DNA from: Desulfosporosinus meridiei DSM 13257 | GTDB taxonomy: Bacteria; Bacillota; Desulfitobacteriia; Desulfitobacteriales; Desulfitobacteriaceae | Length of the DNA stretch: 64,000 nt | Assembly: GCF_000231385.2 (NCBI RefSeq) | Contig: NC_018515.1 | Span: 2,376,501 to 2,440,500 of the forward strand | Direction: 5' to 3' | In this document: in pieces, positions 34,825 to 44,018 of the stretch | Numbering within the stretch: the stretch's first letter is position 1 | How the letters are laid out: the number at the start of each line of letters is the position of its first letter | Translations under genes and position numbers: made by a program | Notes under the pieces: model-generated | Databases searched by the model: none | Seen by the model: only the letters and a program-made list of their open reading frames with translations | What the model was told of the DNA's origin: nothing

Positions 34825-34916
34825 GATTTCTGCTAGGGCGACCCTGAAATTGCCTAACGAGGGGGGGAGAATTCTTTGTGAACGCAGGTCAAAAAGATAA
34901 GAATATTGATACGCAA

Positions 34917-34947
34917 TGTTTACTCCATAAGGAGTAGACATTTTTTT
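34917..34947 (+). terminator. Terminator after the DUF3102 region
   Basis: TGTTTACTCC (34917-34926) and GGAGTAGACA (34931-34940) pair with one G-U, followed by seven T. Confidence 0.8.
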
Positions 34948-34975
34948 ATTTTACAAGAGCTTTGGAAAATACATA

Positions 34976-35036
34976 TTGACAGGAATAAAAAGCAAGTGGT
35001 AATATTTACTTGCTAATGATATTGATAATCATAATC
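34976..35036 (+). promoter_or_regulatory. Promoter with Fur-box-like operator before the second chemoreceptor
   Basis: TTGACA (34976-34981) and TAATAT (35000-35005) are 18 bp apart. A 19-bp site at 35018-35036 (GATATTGATAATCATAATC) matches the classical Fur box at 17 of 19 positions, just past the expected start point. A second dyad AGCAAGT/ACTTGCT (34991-35014) overlaps the -10 box. This suggests iron-dependent repression. Confidence 0.6.
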
Positions 35037-35173
35037 AAGTACTTCGAATAATTGTTTTCATTATAGGTCACTTGCCGTCTGCGAAAGAATCAACATGGAC
35101 AGTATTCAACGCAGACAGCATTTCTATAGTTGACAATTTCTGATGTATTGGAACACAGATAAGGAGTCGTGAC

Positions 35174-37165
35174 ATGAATTTAAGTAAAAAAATCATTATC
35201 CCCGTTGTTCTCGTAATGGCCGCAGCAGTTTTTCTTTTGGGATACAGCATTCATGGGAGTATCAAGGAAAACCTTTCTGAGTTTTATCAGGAGAATTTAA
35301 ACAAAAAAGCAGATGTACTACAGTCGGAAACAGACAATATGAAAGCCAAGGCCTTGAATGCAGCAGGTTGGTTGGAAAGTTCTGCCCAGCTGTCCCAAGC
35401 CTATCAGGCGGGCGACCGCCAGACAGTTATAGAACAGGGAGAATTGGCAATGGAGTCTTTTGAACTGGACTATTTTCTGATTACGGATTTAGAAGGCAAG
35501 GTTTTTGTCAGGGCTCATGAACCGGAGAAATTAGGGGACAGTATTGCTGGGCAAATGAATATTCAGAAGGCCCTCCAGGGTGAAAAAAGTGTTGGCATCG
35601 AAGAAGGAAAAGAAGTTGGGCTTTCTATCCGGGCAGGTTGTCCTCTGCGAAATGCCAACGGTGACATTATCGGAGCTATTTCCACAGGCTATGAACTGGG
35701 CAGCGAAGCCTTTGTCGACAGGTTCAAGAAAGTGTTTGATTCGGAAATCACGGTTTTTAGTGGCGATGAGAGGATAATGACTACATTTCTGGATGAAAAA
35801 GGGGATCGGATTATTGGAACAAAACTGGAAAACCGGCAAATAAGCGAGGATGTGTTAACGAAAGGACAAATATATTATGGCCAATCCGAGATTAGGGGCA
35901 GCGAATACAGCTCTGTTTACTCACCCATTGTTGATGTAGACAATAAAATTGTCGGGATGATATTCATCGGAGATGATAACGGATTGATCAAGAGCTTGAT
36001 TGGGGAAACAACCAAAAGAATAGGGCTGACTTCTGTAGTCTTAGCTGTTTTCCTTGTTCTTGCCATGGCTTTGATTGTCCGAAGATTGATCATCAAGCCC
36101 CTGGGTGGGTTACTGGCTATTCTGAAAGGAGCAGCTGAAGGAAAAGGAGATCTTACCATAAGAGTTGAGGAGCAATCCCAAGATGAACTAAGTGAATTGG
36201 GGAAATACTTTAACCTGTTTGTAGAAGAAATTCAGGTCTTGATTAAGAGTATTGGCGGCTCAACAGGCCAAGTAAGCGCTTTTTCTGAGCACATGGCGGC
36301 CAATGCTGACCAAACCAGTAAGGCTGCTGAAGAGATTGCCCTAACCATCTCTCGTTTGGCCGAAGGTGCCAATAGCCAGGCTTTGTCCGTAAAACAAGGA
36401 ACAGCTATGATTGAAGCAATCAATAAGGCTATCATAGCGATCAAAAATAGTACGGGCCAACTGGTTAAGGTCAGCGGGGAAACCCATAAAACAATGGAAA
36501 CAGGATTCCAGGCCATTGCTACCCAATTTGACGCCATGGAAAAAAACAAAAAAGCTTCCACGGTGGTAGTCAATAAAATTAATGCTTTAGCTAATAAATC
36601 GGATGAGATCGGACAGATCGTCAATGTTATCAATGCCATTGCTGCTCAAACCAATCTATTGGCCTTGAATGCAGCTATTGAAGCTGCCAGAGCAGGGGTG
36701 CACGGAAAGGGGTTCTCAGTCGTTGCCGAAGAAGTACGCAAACTGGCGGAAAAGTCTACGGTTGCAACCCGGGAAATTGCCGGTCTGATCCAGGAAATTT
36801 TGAAAGAGATCTTTGAAACCAAGGAAGAGGTACTGCTGGCAAGCGAAGCAGTGAGCGCCCAGGAATCGGCAGTCAATGAAACACAAGATTCCCTGCGCGC
36901 TATCCAAGGTGCCGTCGAGAGGGTGATGACGGAAACCGGCAGCATCTCCTTCGCTGCGCTGGGGCTTGGCCGGGAAGTCAAAAACATGGTACAGACTATG
37001 AACAGCATTGCTGAAGTAGCGGAAGAGAGCGCTGCTTCCACTCAGGAGGCTTCAGCTGCTACCCAAGAGCAAACCTCCTCGATGGAAGAAATGGCCCTTA
37101 GCGCCCGGCAGATGAATGAGGCAGCGAAAGATCTTCAAAATATGGTGAAGAAATTTGTCGTTTGA
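35174..37165 (+). CDS. Methyl-accepting chemotaxis protein (Cache sensor type)
   Basis: A 663-aa chemoreceptor: an N-terminal membrane helix (residues 6-28), a double-Cache-like extracellular sensor (about 40-285, with [19 protein letters not shown] and [19 protein letters not shown]), a second helix (about 288-308), HAMP, and a signalling domain with [20 protein letters not shown]. The C-terminal [13 protein letters not shown] is usual. The start follows ATAAGGAGTCGTGAC. The promoter carries a Fur-box-like site, so expression may respond to iron. The ligand is unknown. A strong terminator follows. Confidence 0.92.
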   Translation: MNLSKKIIIPVVLVMAAAVFLLGYSIHGSIKENLSEFYQENLNKKADVLQSETDNMKAKALNAAGWLESSAQLSQAYQAGDRQTVIEQGELAMESFELDYFLITDLEGKVFVRAHEPEKLGDSIAGQMNIQKALQGEKSVGIEEGKEVGLSIRAGCPLRNANGDIIGAISTGYELGSEAFVDRFKKVFDSEITVFSGDERIMTTFLDEKGDRIIGTKLENRQISEDVLTKGQIYYGQSEIRGSEYSSVYSPIVDVDNKIVGMIFIGDDNGLIKSLIGETTKRIGLTSVVLAVFLVLAMALIVRRLIIKPLGGLLAILKGAAEGKGDLTIRVEEQSQDELSELGKYFNLFVEEIQVLIKSIGGSTGQVSAFSEHMAANADQTSKAAEEIALTISRLAEGANSQALSVKQGTAMIEAINKAIIAIKNSTGQLVKVSGETHKTMETGFQAIATQFDAMEKNKKASTVVVNKINALANKSDEIGQIVNVINAIAAQTNLLALNAAIEAARAGVHGKGFSVVAEEVRKLAEKSTVATREIAGLIQEILKEIFETKEEVLLASEAVSAQESAVNETQDSLRAIQGAVERVMTETGSISFAALGLGREVKNMVQTMNSIAEVAEESAASTQEASAATQEQTSSMEEMALSARQMNEAAKDLQNMVKKFVV

Positions 37166-37270
37166 CTATGAGAATGTAAATCAAATGAGTAAGTCCTATG
37201 CCACTGTTAAAAACAAGGGATTACAAAGCTGTAATAATCTTGGCAAAAAAATAGTGTAAGTATTAAATAA

Positions 37271-37313
37271 ACAAAAGGCCGGTTTCCTCAAAGGAAAACC
37301 GGCCTTTTGTTTC
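37271..37313 (+). terminator. Terminator after the Cache chemoreceptor
   Basis: The arms 37271-37287 and 37293-37310 (core AAAAGGCCGGTTT) are complementary apart from one bulge, with a T-rich end. Confidence 0.88.
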
Positions 37314-37688
37314 TAGAAGATGTCGTAACTAATTCCGGCTATGGTAACTGAAGTGCCAGCAGTGACTATTAGACTGGAGCGTGTTCGGGCGGAGTCTCAA
37401 TTTTATCTATCGCCATCAAAATAAAAGTTAAAAAGTCTTTTGTAGAACAATTCAAAAGGAAAATAGTTTAAAAATTGGCAGGTAAATATAAGAAAGGGAA
37501 GAATATGTATATTAACGCAGCCTAGAACAATCAGATGTTGATAGCTTTTAAATTAAATGACAACGGAAGGAGGGGGAACGACCACTCTACTTATTAACAA
37601 AGCAAAGTTCTGGATGCACAAGATTATCCCGCATTTAGAAACTAGCAAAGAAATAGTTGAATAAGACAAGGTGGAAAGGATTGATAAA
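37314..37688. other. Intergenic stretch before the YcdB/SLH gene
   Basis: About 375 bp with no convincing gene. A 35-codon frame at 37557-37664 lacks a ribosome site and is not called. No hairpin or repeat stands out; promoter elements for the next gene should lie here but are not clear. Confidence 0.5.
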
Positions 37689-39884
37689 ATGTTTAGGAAG
37701 ATTCGCCATTTGAACATTGTGGTTATTTTTATGCTCCTTTTACAATTAGCTGTTTATCCTGCCAATACCCTTGGAAGTGAAAAAGCAAGTATTACAGTAG
37801 AGCAGGCCGTGCAGATCGTCAAGGATAACTTTAGTATACCCGAGAAATATTCACGAATGTCTACAGGATATAATAAATATAACGATCGGGCCACCTATAA
37901 CATTGATTGGAGTTCAATGGAACAACCGCATGGGAGTTTCAATGCAATGGTTGATGCAACAACCGGAGACATTTTAAACATTAATCAATGGGAAGAATCG
38001 TTTCGGCCATCTTTTAAACTACCTGTCCTATCCGTGGAAGATGCGGAGAAAATAGCCACCGATCTGATCTCAAAATTAGCAAGTAAATATCAATCCGAAA
38101 TGAAACTTGTAAAAGATGACCAACAGGTATTGGAATTAAACAATTCACAGCCCTTTGCCTACAATTTCCGATGGATCAGGATTGTAGACGGTATCCCGTT
38201 TCCAGGTAACGGAGTGAACGTGAGTGTTAGGGGTGACAATGGGCAAGTTAGGGATTACAGCTTTAATTGGACGCATGATCTTAATTTCCCCGCGGCGTCG
38301 AACGTTATCTCCCCAGAAACGGCTCGTCAAACGTTTTTAGATACTCCCATGCTCGAATTACAGTATTTTATACCTCCACTCATGAATCCTGAAATATCAG
38401 AACCTCAACGCGTACTCCTCGTGTACCAGTTGTCCAATAAATACTACGGAGGATCCGTTGATGCGTTAAGCGGAAAGCCTGTAACTCTTGATGATCAGGC
38501 AGTTGGCTATAAATCCATGAGTGCAGTAAGCAGTATTTCTGCTGCAACATCGACGACAATAATACCAGGAGTCGCTTCCCAAGTTGCAGAAGCTTCAACC
38601 AGTAAGGATTCTCCCGAAAATTCCCAACAAATCAGCCAGAGTGAAGCCGTTGAGATTGTCAAAAAAGCCATAAAAATTCCCAAGGAATTTGTGATGCAAA
38701 ACTCTAGCCTGAATCCTGACTGGGATAACCCTAGTGAACAAGTTTGGGATTTAAATTGGAATACTGAGTCTTTTTATATGGGGGAACACCGTTTCATTGG
38801 TGCTCGCGTAAACGCTAAGACTGGAGATTTGATCAGTTTCCATATGTCCTACAACACAAAACCAGATGACAAGGCTAAGACCGTTACACGTAAAGAAGCG
38901 CAAGAAATTGCGGATGACTTTCTCAAGCGTATACAGCCTGAACGCTTTCAACTTGTTAAATTAGAATCAGAAAGGTTCTATGGTGGTAATATCCCTTCTT
39001 ATATTCAGATGTTTTCCTATGTTAGGGTCGTCAATGGTATTCCGGTTTCAAGTAACCGAATTAACATAACTGTAGATACCGTCGCTAAACAAGTTATAAA
39101 TTATAATATGAACTGGTCCAACATTGAATTCCCAAGTAACGCTGATGTATTACCTATTAACGAAGCAACAGATCGGTTCTTAAAAATGCGCCCCTTAGAG
39201 CTGAGTTACACCTTAATTTACAAGCAGGATGGGCAAAAACAGGAACCCCGCTTGGTCTATCAACCCAATTCTAACTTTACAATGTACGGTCCTGGGATGA
39301 TTAACGCTAAAACTGGTGAACCTATGGATTGGTATGGAAAAACCCAATCTCAGTGGGCTAGTTCCCATAAATTTACGGATATCCAGGGCAATTATGCAGA
39401 AAAGGAAATAGGCATCGTGGGTCTGACGGGGGCCTTTGGAGAATATGGAGATACCTTCCGCCCGGATGAAAAAATCACCGCTGGTTCGCTCTTGCGGGGG
39501 ATGATTACGTTGGAAGGAAACAATCGCGATCTTATTTTGGCTGATGAGGATGTATTGCAGATCGCCAAAGAGCGTGGTTGGCTCCATGAGGATTTAAAAC
39601 TTGAGTCTGAATTAAGCCGAGATGATCTGTCGAAAATAATGATTCGTCTCATTAAAATGGAACCGTCGGCCAAGGCTAAAGGTATCTATGCTGTTCCCTT
39701 TACAGATGCCAACACAATTAAGCCTGATTCACTGGGCTATATTGCCCTCGCATGGGGATTAGGTATCTTAAAATTTGATGGCAATACCTTAAACCCAAAC
39801 CAAGCGGTAACAAGAGCTGAAGCTGCTTATGCTTTAGTCCATGCTTATGCAATTGAGCAACCACAGAATCCTGATATGAGATGA
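37689..39884 (+). CDS. Secreted YcdB/YcdC-repeat protein with S-layer homology domains
   Basis: A signal peptide (about residues 1-30, hydrophobic IVVIFMLLLQLAVYP) is followed by two long repeats of the YcdB/YcdC type (about 30-265 and 295-560), each with PepSY-like strands such as FNAMVDATTGDILNI and GARVNAKTGDLISF. The C-terminal ~170 residues hold SLH motifs (FTDIQGNYAEKEIGIVGLTG, FTDANTIKPDSLGYIALAWG, LNPNQAVTRAEAAYAL), which bind cell-wall polysaccharide. 731 aa. ATG 37689 is preferred, with AAAGGATTGATAAA before it. It is likely a surface protein anchored through the SLH region; no enzyme activity can be assigned. Confidence 0.85.
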   Translation: MFRKIRHLNIVVIFMLLLQLAVYPANTLGSEKASITVEQAVQIVKDNFSIPEKYSRMSTGYNKYNDRATYNIDWSSMEQPHGSFNAMVDATTGDILNINQWEESFRPSFKLPVLSVEDAEKIATDLISKLASKYQSEMKLVKDDQQVLELNNSQPFAYNFRWIRIVDGIPFPGNGVNVSVRGDNGQVRDYSFNWTHDLNFPAASNVISPETARQTFLDTPMLELQYFIPPLMNPEISEPQRVLLVYQLSNKYYGGSVDALSGKPVTLDDQAVGYKSMSAVSSISAATSTTIIPGVASQVAEASTSKDSPENSQQISQSEAVEIVKKAIKIPKEFVMQNSSLNPDWDNPSEQVWDLNWNTESFYMGEHRFIGARVNAKTGDLISFHMSYNTKPDDKAKTVTRKEAQEIADDFLKRIQPERFQLVKLESERFYGGNIPSYIQMFSYVRVVNGIPVSSNRINITVDTVAKQVINYNMNWSNIEFPSNADVLPINEATDRFLKMRPLELSYTLIYKQDGQKQEPRLVYQPNSNFTMYGPGMINAKTGEPMDWYGKTQSQWASSHKFTDIQGNYAEKEIGIVGLTGAFGEYGDTFRPDEKITAGSLLRGMITLEGNNRDLILADEDVLQIAKERGWLHEDLKLESELSRDDLSKIMIRLIKMEPSAKAKGIYAVPFTDANTIKPDSLGYIALAWGLGILKFDGNTLNPNQAVTRAEAAYALVHAYAIEQPQNPDMR

Positions 39885-40063
39885 TTGAAGAGGCGGCAAA
39901 ATAAGCGGATCGTATATGAAATCTTAAAAATTTTAAATCTAACAATCGAGCGAAGTTATATAAATGTTACATTGGCGGTGCACAACTCGTAGTTTAAGCG
40001 CTTTTGCTTGATTTGGGGATGACCGTCACTGTTTCCAGCGGGTTTTGTTTTTATATTCCCTTT

Positions 40064-40089
40064 TGACAGGTTCGCCTGTCATTTTTATT
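40064..40089 (+). terminator. Terminator after the SLH gene
   Basis: TGACAGG (40064-40070), loop TTCG, CCTGTCA (40075-40081), then TTTTTATTT. Confidence 0.8.
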
Positions 40090-40159
40090 TGCTCCAAGTG
40101 GCAAGCATAAAATCATATAAGGAAGGGCGGGTTGGTCATGAGGATTTCAAGAGTCAATC

Positions 40160-40217
40160 TTGACACTACTTCTACCATGCACTACAATATAACCAATCTA
40201 CTATGCACCGCAATGTA
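40160..40217 (+). promoter_or_regulatory. PadR gene promoter with direct-repeat operator candidate
   Basis: TTGACA (40160-40165) and TACAAT (40183-40188) have a 17-bp spacer. Two 21-bp direct repeats, at 40171-40191 and 40197-40217 (shared CTAC-ATGCAC and CAAT), match at 17 positions. They overlap the -10 box and the start region, consistent with self-repression. Confidence 0.55.
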
Positions 40218-40244
40218 GACCGCACTTAGAAAGCAGGAGGAGTT

Positions 40245-40574
40245 ATGTTTGATAAATCGCAGCTGATGCGCGGAACCTTAGAAGGCTGTATCTTAAAGAT
40301 TATTAGTTTAGAGGTAACCTACGGTTATGAAATCATGTTAAAACTAACGGGCTATGGTTTTAATGACATACGTGAAGGTACAATTTATCCATTACTTGTA
40401 AGGCTGGAAAAAAAAGATCTTATCTGCGGGGAGTTTAAGCCATCTCCCTTAGGACCAAGCAGAAAATATTATTTCATAACCAAAAGAGGCAAAGAAGCAT
40501 TGAATTCTTTCGAAGCCTACTGGCAGAGTATATCTGTAGCGGTAACCAAGATTTTAAGTTTGGAGGTAAAGTAA
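40245..40574 (+). CDS. PadR-family transcriptional regulator
   Basis: A short PadR regulator (109 aa) with TLEGCILKIISLEVTYGYEIM and the recognition segment REGTIYPLLVRLEKKDLI, then the wing GPSRKYYFITKRG. The start follows GCAGGAGGAGTT. Its stop overlaps the ATG of the next gene (TAATG), so the two are translationally coupled. In this arrangement the partner is usually a membrane protein under its control. Repeats in the promoter suggest autoregulation. Confidence 0.9.
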   Translation: MFDKSQLMRGTLEGCILKIISLEVTYGYEIMLKLTGYGFNDIREGTIYPLLVRLEKKDLICGEFKPSPLGPSRKYYFITKRGKEALNSFEAYWQSISVAVTKILSLEVK

Positions 40575-41263
40575 TGGCTAATCAATTAGAGAAACTGCGT
40601 AAAGAAAATAATCTGCTGGATAAACAATTATCAAAAGAAAACAACACCATTATGATGGATATGGTGTGCTATCTTAGATCCTCAGACTTATGTGATTACG
40701 ATATCGAAATCATTCGCAAAGAACTTACTGGTATGGCCCTGGAAGCTCAATTGAGGAATGAAAAGTTCAGTGACGCTGTCGGTGATGATTATAAGGCTTT
40801 ATGCGACGAGCTGATGAAAAACGGCAGACAAAAAACACTCAATGAAAAAGCATTAGAAATATTATATGTCCTAGTTTTTGGAGTAGGAACTTTATATCTA
40901 GTTGAGATTCTTTTTTCTTCAACCATTATTAATATAGTTAAGTTTGGACAATTTACTATGCCAATAACGTCAGGATTCCTTGTTTCGACCTTTATTGCAG
41001 TGGTAATGGCATTCAGTGTTTATAACTATTTCACTAAAAATTCCTTCGAATTATCAAATCATAATCGCAAAACCCAAATAAAATTTATCATAGCTTTTAC
41101 GGTTGTGTGGACAGCAGTATTATTAATAAGAGTGTTTATGGAAAATACGGTTTTATGGTCTGTAAATTGTCTGTATCCCGCCGCATTCCTAGCGCTTGCC
41201 TTTGTGTTGATAAAAAGGTTGGAAGACCGACATGCCAACAATTTGTTAAAATTTAATCGCTAA
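40574..41263 (+). CDS. PadR-associated membrane protein (229 aa)
   Basis: The N-terminal ~90 residues are hydrophilic and helical (resembling DUF1129/DUF1700-type partners of PadR regulators, low confidence), followed by four membrane helices (about 93-115, 127-147, 165-185, 193-210). No transporter or enzyme motif is seen. It overlaps the PadR gene by one base and ends the unit. Its function is unknown. Confidence 0.7.
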   Translation: MANQLEKLRKENNLLDKQLSKENNTIMMDMVCYLRSSDLCDYDIEIIRKELTGMALEAQLRNEKFSDAVGDDYKALCDELMKNGRQKTLNEKALEILYVLVFGVGTLYLVEILFSSTIINIVKFGQFTMPITSGFLVSTFIAVVMAFSVYNYFTKNSFELSNHNRKTQIKFIIAFTVVWTAVLLIRVFMENTVLWSVNCLYPAAFLALAFVLIKRLEDRHANNLLKFNR

Positions 41264-41377
41264 CTCTGGTGCTAAATAATTACTTTCATTCATCGGATCG
41301 ACTCACTTTTAGATATAGGCGGCTTATACGATTTGATAGTGTCAGATTACATGAGTATATTGAAATAAGGTGATTAA

Positions 41378-42274
41378 ATGCAAATCAACCGATTGTTTGA
41401 AATCGTCTATATCCTGCTTGATAAAAAAGCCGCAACGGCTAAGGCGCTGGCAGAGCGATTTGAGGTTTCAACAAGAACTATTTATCGGGATATTGAAACG
41501 CTGTCTTCTGCAGGAATTCCAGTTTATATGAGCAAAGGTAAGGGTGGTGGTATTTCACTCCTGCCTGATTTTGTGCTGAATAAAGCTGTCATAACTGATG
41601 AAGAAAGAAATGATATTTTATCTTCGTTAAAAGCTGTAAATGCTGTTAATCTCAGCAAAACAGATACCGCACTTAAAAAGCTCAGCAGCTTGTTTGGTGA
41701 CTCAAACCCAGATTGGATTGAAGTGGATTTTTCATCTTGGGCTAATCCACAGAACGAAACAGTAACATTCAATACAATTAAATCTGCAATATTAAACAAG
41801 AGAATCGTTACTTTTGCCTATGCCAGTGCCAAAGGACAGCAGACAGCCCGTGAAGTAGAGCCTTTAAAACTTTGCTTCAAAAGTGGGTCATGGTATTTAT
41901 ATGGATATTGTAAGTCCCGCTGTGATTTTCGTTTCTTTAAGTTAAGACGAATCAGGGAGCTTTGTGTATCAGAGCAAAATTTTCAGAGGAAATCCCCCAG
42001 CCAAATTCTTTCTAACGATAATGTGTTTCAAAAAGAGTATATTAAACTAAAGCTAAAGCTATCTGCGGAGGTTGCGTATAGGGTATATGATGAATTCGAA
42101 AGTTATGATCAACAAGAGGACGGAAGCTTTATTGCAGAAGTAAACTATCCAAAGGGTGAATGGATAGTTTACTACATAACAACTTTCGGCAGACATTGTG
42201 AAGTTCTGGAACCGCAGGACGTAAGAAATAATGTCCAAACAGAACTGCAGAACGCCTTGAAACATTATCTTTAA
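41378..42274 (+). CDS. YafY-type regulator (HTH plus WYL domain)
   Basis: The N-terminal HTH reads AKALAERFEVSTRTIYRDIE, followed by a WYL domain (about residues 130-215) with VTFAYASAKGQQTAREVEPL and GSWYLYGYCKSRCDFRFFKL, and a C-terminal extension. WYL domains bind ligands, often nucleotide-like. 298 aa. The start follows AATAAGGTGATTAA. It is followed after 66 bp by a GyrI-like domain protein, a common pairing, so both may answer the same small molecule. A 29-bp stretch of its HTH coding region recurs as a relic at 48828-48856. Confidence 0.9.
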   Translation: MQINRLFEIVYILLDKKAATAKALAERFEVSTRTIYRDIETLSSAGIPVYMSKGKGGGISLLPDFVLNKAVITDEERNDILSSLKAVNAVNLSKTDTALKKLSSLFGDSNPDWIEVDFSSWANPQNETVTFNTIKSAILNKRIVTFAYASAKGQQTAREVEPLKLCFKSGSWYLYGYCKSRCDFRFFKLRRIRELCVSEQNFQRKSPSQILSNDNVFQKEYIKLKLKLSAEVAYRVYDEFESYDQQEDGSFIAEVNYPKGEWIVYYITTFGRHCEVLEPQDVRNNVQTELQNALKHYL

Positions 42275-42340
42275 TATGACATACAGCTGTCGTATTAAGC
42301 AAAGTATAATAGCTTTAGCAAAGAGAGAGAGGTTATTATA

Positions 42341-42781
42341 ATGAACTATGAAATCGTAAATTTAGAGCAAAAAACAATTGTTGGTGTTAGTGCAATTACC
42401 GGCAACAATGATCCTAAAATGGGTACAGTTATCAGTGGACTTTGGGAAAAGTTATATCAAGGTGGTGTAAATACTGCAATCAAAAATAAGCTTAACGCGT
42501 ATGCCATCGGGCTGTATTCGGATTATTCAGATGATCAATACTGCGTAACTGCCGGTAATGAGGTTTCTAAAGCAGAGAATGAAGAACTGACTGTAAAAAT
42601 AATTCCTGCAGGAAAGTATGCGAAATTTTCGGTACACGGGCATATGGAAAAAGCAGTTGCCGAGGCTTGGGGCGAAATCTGGAAAATGGACTTAAACAGA
42701 AGCTTTACCGGAGATTTTGAGGAATATCTTAATAGTGATTGGGAGAACGCTGACATTGATATTTACATTGCTCTAAAATAA
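42341..42781 (+). CDS. GyrI-like small-molecule-binding protein
   Basis: A single GyrI-like/AraC effector-binding domain (146 aa) starting MNYEIVNLEQKTIVGVSA with conserved AGKYAKFSVHG and DIDIYIALK. It has no DNA-binding part, so it resembles standalone ligand-binding or enzyme-like members. The start follows GAGAGAGGTTATTATA. It is probably functionally linked to the WYL regulator upstream; the ligand is unknown. Confidence 0.85.
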   Translation: MNYEIVNLEQKTIVGVSAITGNNDPKMGTVISGLWEKLYQGGVNTAIKNKLNAYAIGLYSDYSDDQYCVTAGNEVSKAENEELTVKIIPAGKYAKFSVHGHMEKAVAEAWGEIWKMDLNRSFTGDFEEYLNSDWENADIDIYIALK

Positions 42782-42884
42782 TTAAACAGACAATATAGGG
42801 TATTGGGGAGCAAATTTTAGGTTTAGTTTATGAGGACTTTATTTAACGGACAAGTAGGTGTGTTGGACAGAGTTTAGGAATAGT

Positions 42885-42924
42885 AAAACAGCTATGAAGA
42901 ATGAAACTTCAGAGCTGTTTTTTT
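42885..42924 (+). terminator. Terminator after the GyrI-like gene
   Basis: AACAGCT-A-TGAAG (from 42887) pairs with CTTCA-G-AGCTGTT (from 42907), with one internal mismatch, followed by a run of T. Confidence 0.75.
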
Positions 42925-42933
42925 AATCTATTC

Positions 42934-42962
42934 TTGACTATACCGGCTGGCCGGTATATCAT
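42934..42962 (+). promoter_or_regulatory. Promoter with TetR-type operator in the spacer
   Basis: TTGACT (42934-42939) and TATCAT (42957-42962) have a 17-bp spacer. The spacer is filled by the perfect inverted repeat TATACCGGC/GCCGGTATA (42939-42958). The TetR-family gene directly downstream should bind here and repress itself and the efflux gene. Confidence 0.8.
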
Positions 42963-42988
42963 CAAGGAGCAACAAACTGGAGGTGTCT

Positions 42989-43546
42989 ATGGAGAATATA
43001 ACTAAAACTACTAAAAATGACACTAGGCAGAAAATACTGAGGGCTGCCGCTCAGATTATTAATACCAAAGGTGTACTAGCTTTGACATTAGAAGCAGTCG
43101 CCAAAGAGGCGAAGATTAGTAAAGGCGGATTATTCTATCACTTCGCCACTAAGGACGACCTAATGAAAGGCATGAATGACTTTATAATGCACAATTTTTT
43201 TGATGACTTGGAGCGTATTACTAAGGACGATCCTCGTCATAACGGGAAGTGGACAAGGGCTTACACAAATCTTACATTTAACCTATTAGATAGTGAATTT
43301 GAAATGAATCTCGCATTCTTATCGGCGATTGCAACAAGCCCGGATCTTGTTAAGTCCATGGCCAGGGATTTAAAAGTACTTCAGAATCACATTGAAAATG
43401 ACCAGATTAACCCCATCGTTTCAACAGTCATTAGACTTGCCGTTGACGGGATGTACTTCAATCAATTATACGGATTAAACCTAAGTGAAGATGTACGTGA
43501 TCAAGTTTTAAACTACTTACTTTCGTTATCTGAGGAGGAAGAATAA
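42989..43546 (+). CDS. TetR-family regulator of the SMR efflux gene
   Basis: The N-terminal HTH (RQKILRAAAQIINTKGVLAL and AKEAKISKGGLFYHFATKDD) is of standard TetR type; the remaining ~120 residues are the helical ligand-binding and dimerisation domain. ATG 42989 is chosen, with TGGAGGTGTCT upstream. 185 aa. It is coupled to the efflux gene (TAATG overlap) and has a matching palindromic operator in its promoter. This gives a self-contained drug-responsive efflux unit like TetR/SMR pairs elsewhere. Confidence 0.92.
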   Translation: MENITKTTKNDTRQKILRAAAQIINTKGVLALTLEAVAKEAKISKGGLFYHFATKDDLMKGMNDFIMHNFFDDLERITKDDPRHNGKWTRAYTNLTFNLLDSEFEMNLAFLSAIATSPDLVKSMARDLKVLQNHIENDQINPIVSTVIRLAVDGMYFNQLYGLNLSEDVRDQVLNYLLSLSEEEE

Positions 43547-43872
43547 TGAACGGTTACGTTCTTTTAGCCATAGCAATTGTCTTTGAATTAGTGTCAACAT
43601 CAATGATGAAAGCGTCAGAAGGTTTTTCAAAACTCATACCAAGCCTTCTATTTATAGGTGGCTATGGTATATCATTTTATTCAATGGGACTAGCTCTACT
43701 GACAATTCCTTTGAGCATAGCTTACGCAATCTGGGCAGGCGTAGGAACGGCACTAACGGCAGTGATAGGGATTCTATATTGGAAAGAACAACTCAATCTA
43801 TATAACGGCCTGGGTATAGTATTAATCATTATCGGCGTAGCACTACTTAATTTAAAGGGTACGGCACATTGA
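43546..43872 (+). CDS. Small multidrug resistance (SMR) transporter
   Basis: A four-helix transporter of 108 aa. The essential membrane glutamate lies in helix 1 (AIVFELVSTSMMKASEGF), followed by GYGISFYSMGLALLTIPLSI and the signature AYAIWAGVGTALTAVIG. The E-x-x-STSMMKAS layout follows EmrE/QacC-type drug antiporters more than guanidinium exporters, though SMR specificity is hard to call. It is probably made as a dimer of one protein. Controlled by the coupled TetR gene; a terminator follows. Confidence 0.92.
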   Translation: MNGYVLLAIAIVFELVSTSMMKASEGFSKLIPSLLFIGGYGISFYSMGLALLTIPLSIAYAIWAGVGTALTAVIGILYWKEQLNLYNGLGIVLIIIGVALLNLKGTAH

Positions 43873-43887
43873 TTGTGACTGTAGGTT

Positions 43888-43920
43888 AATAAGAGCGTTT
43901 AAAAGCGCTCTTATTTCTTT
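43888..43920 (+). terminator. Terminator after the SMR gene
   Basis: AATAAGAGCG (43888-43897) and CGCTCTTATT (43906-43915), then TCTTT. Confidence 0.82.
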
Positions 43921-44018
43921 ATGCTACAAAATCTGCATTTATTCGATATTTGTAACTTTTTCGTAATATAATTTAAGCTTTTTGTAAAGCACTTGAACTC
44001 TAAACTTGGTATTGTGAA

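Noticed and set aside
37557-37664. 35-codon frame before the YcdB/SLH gene
   Set aside because: No ribosome site and no recognisable product.
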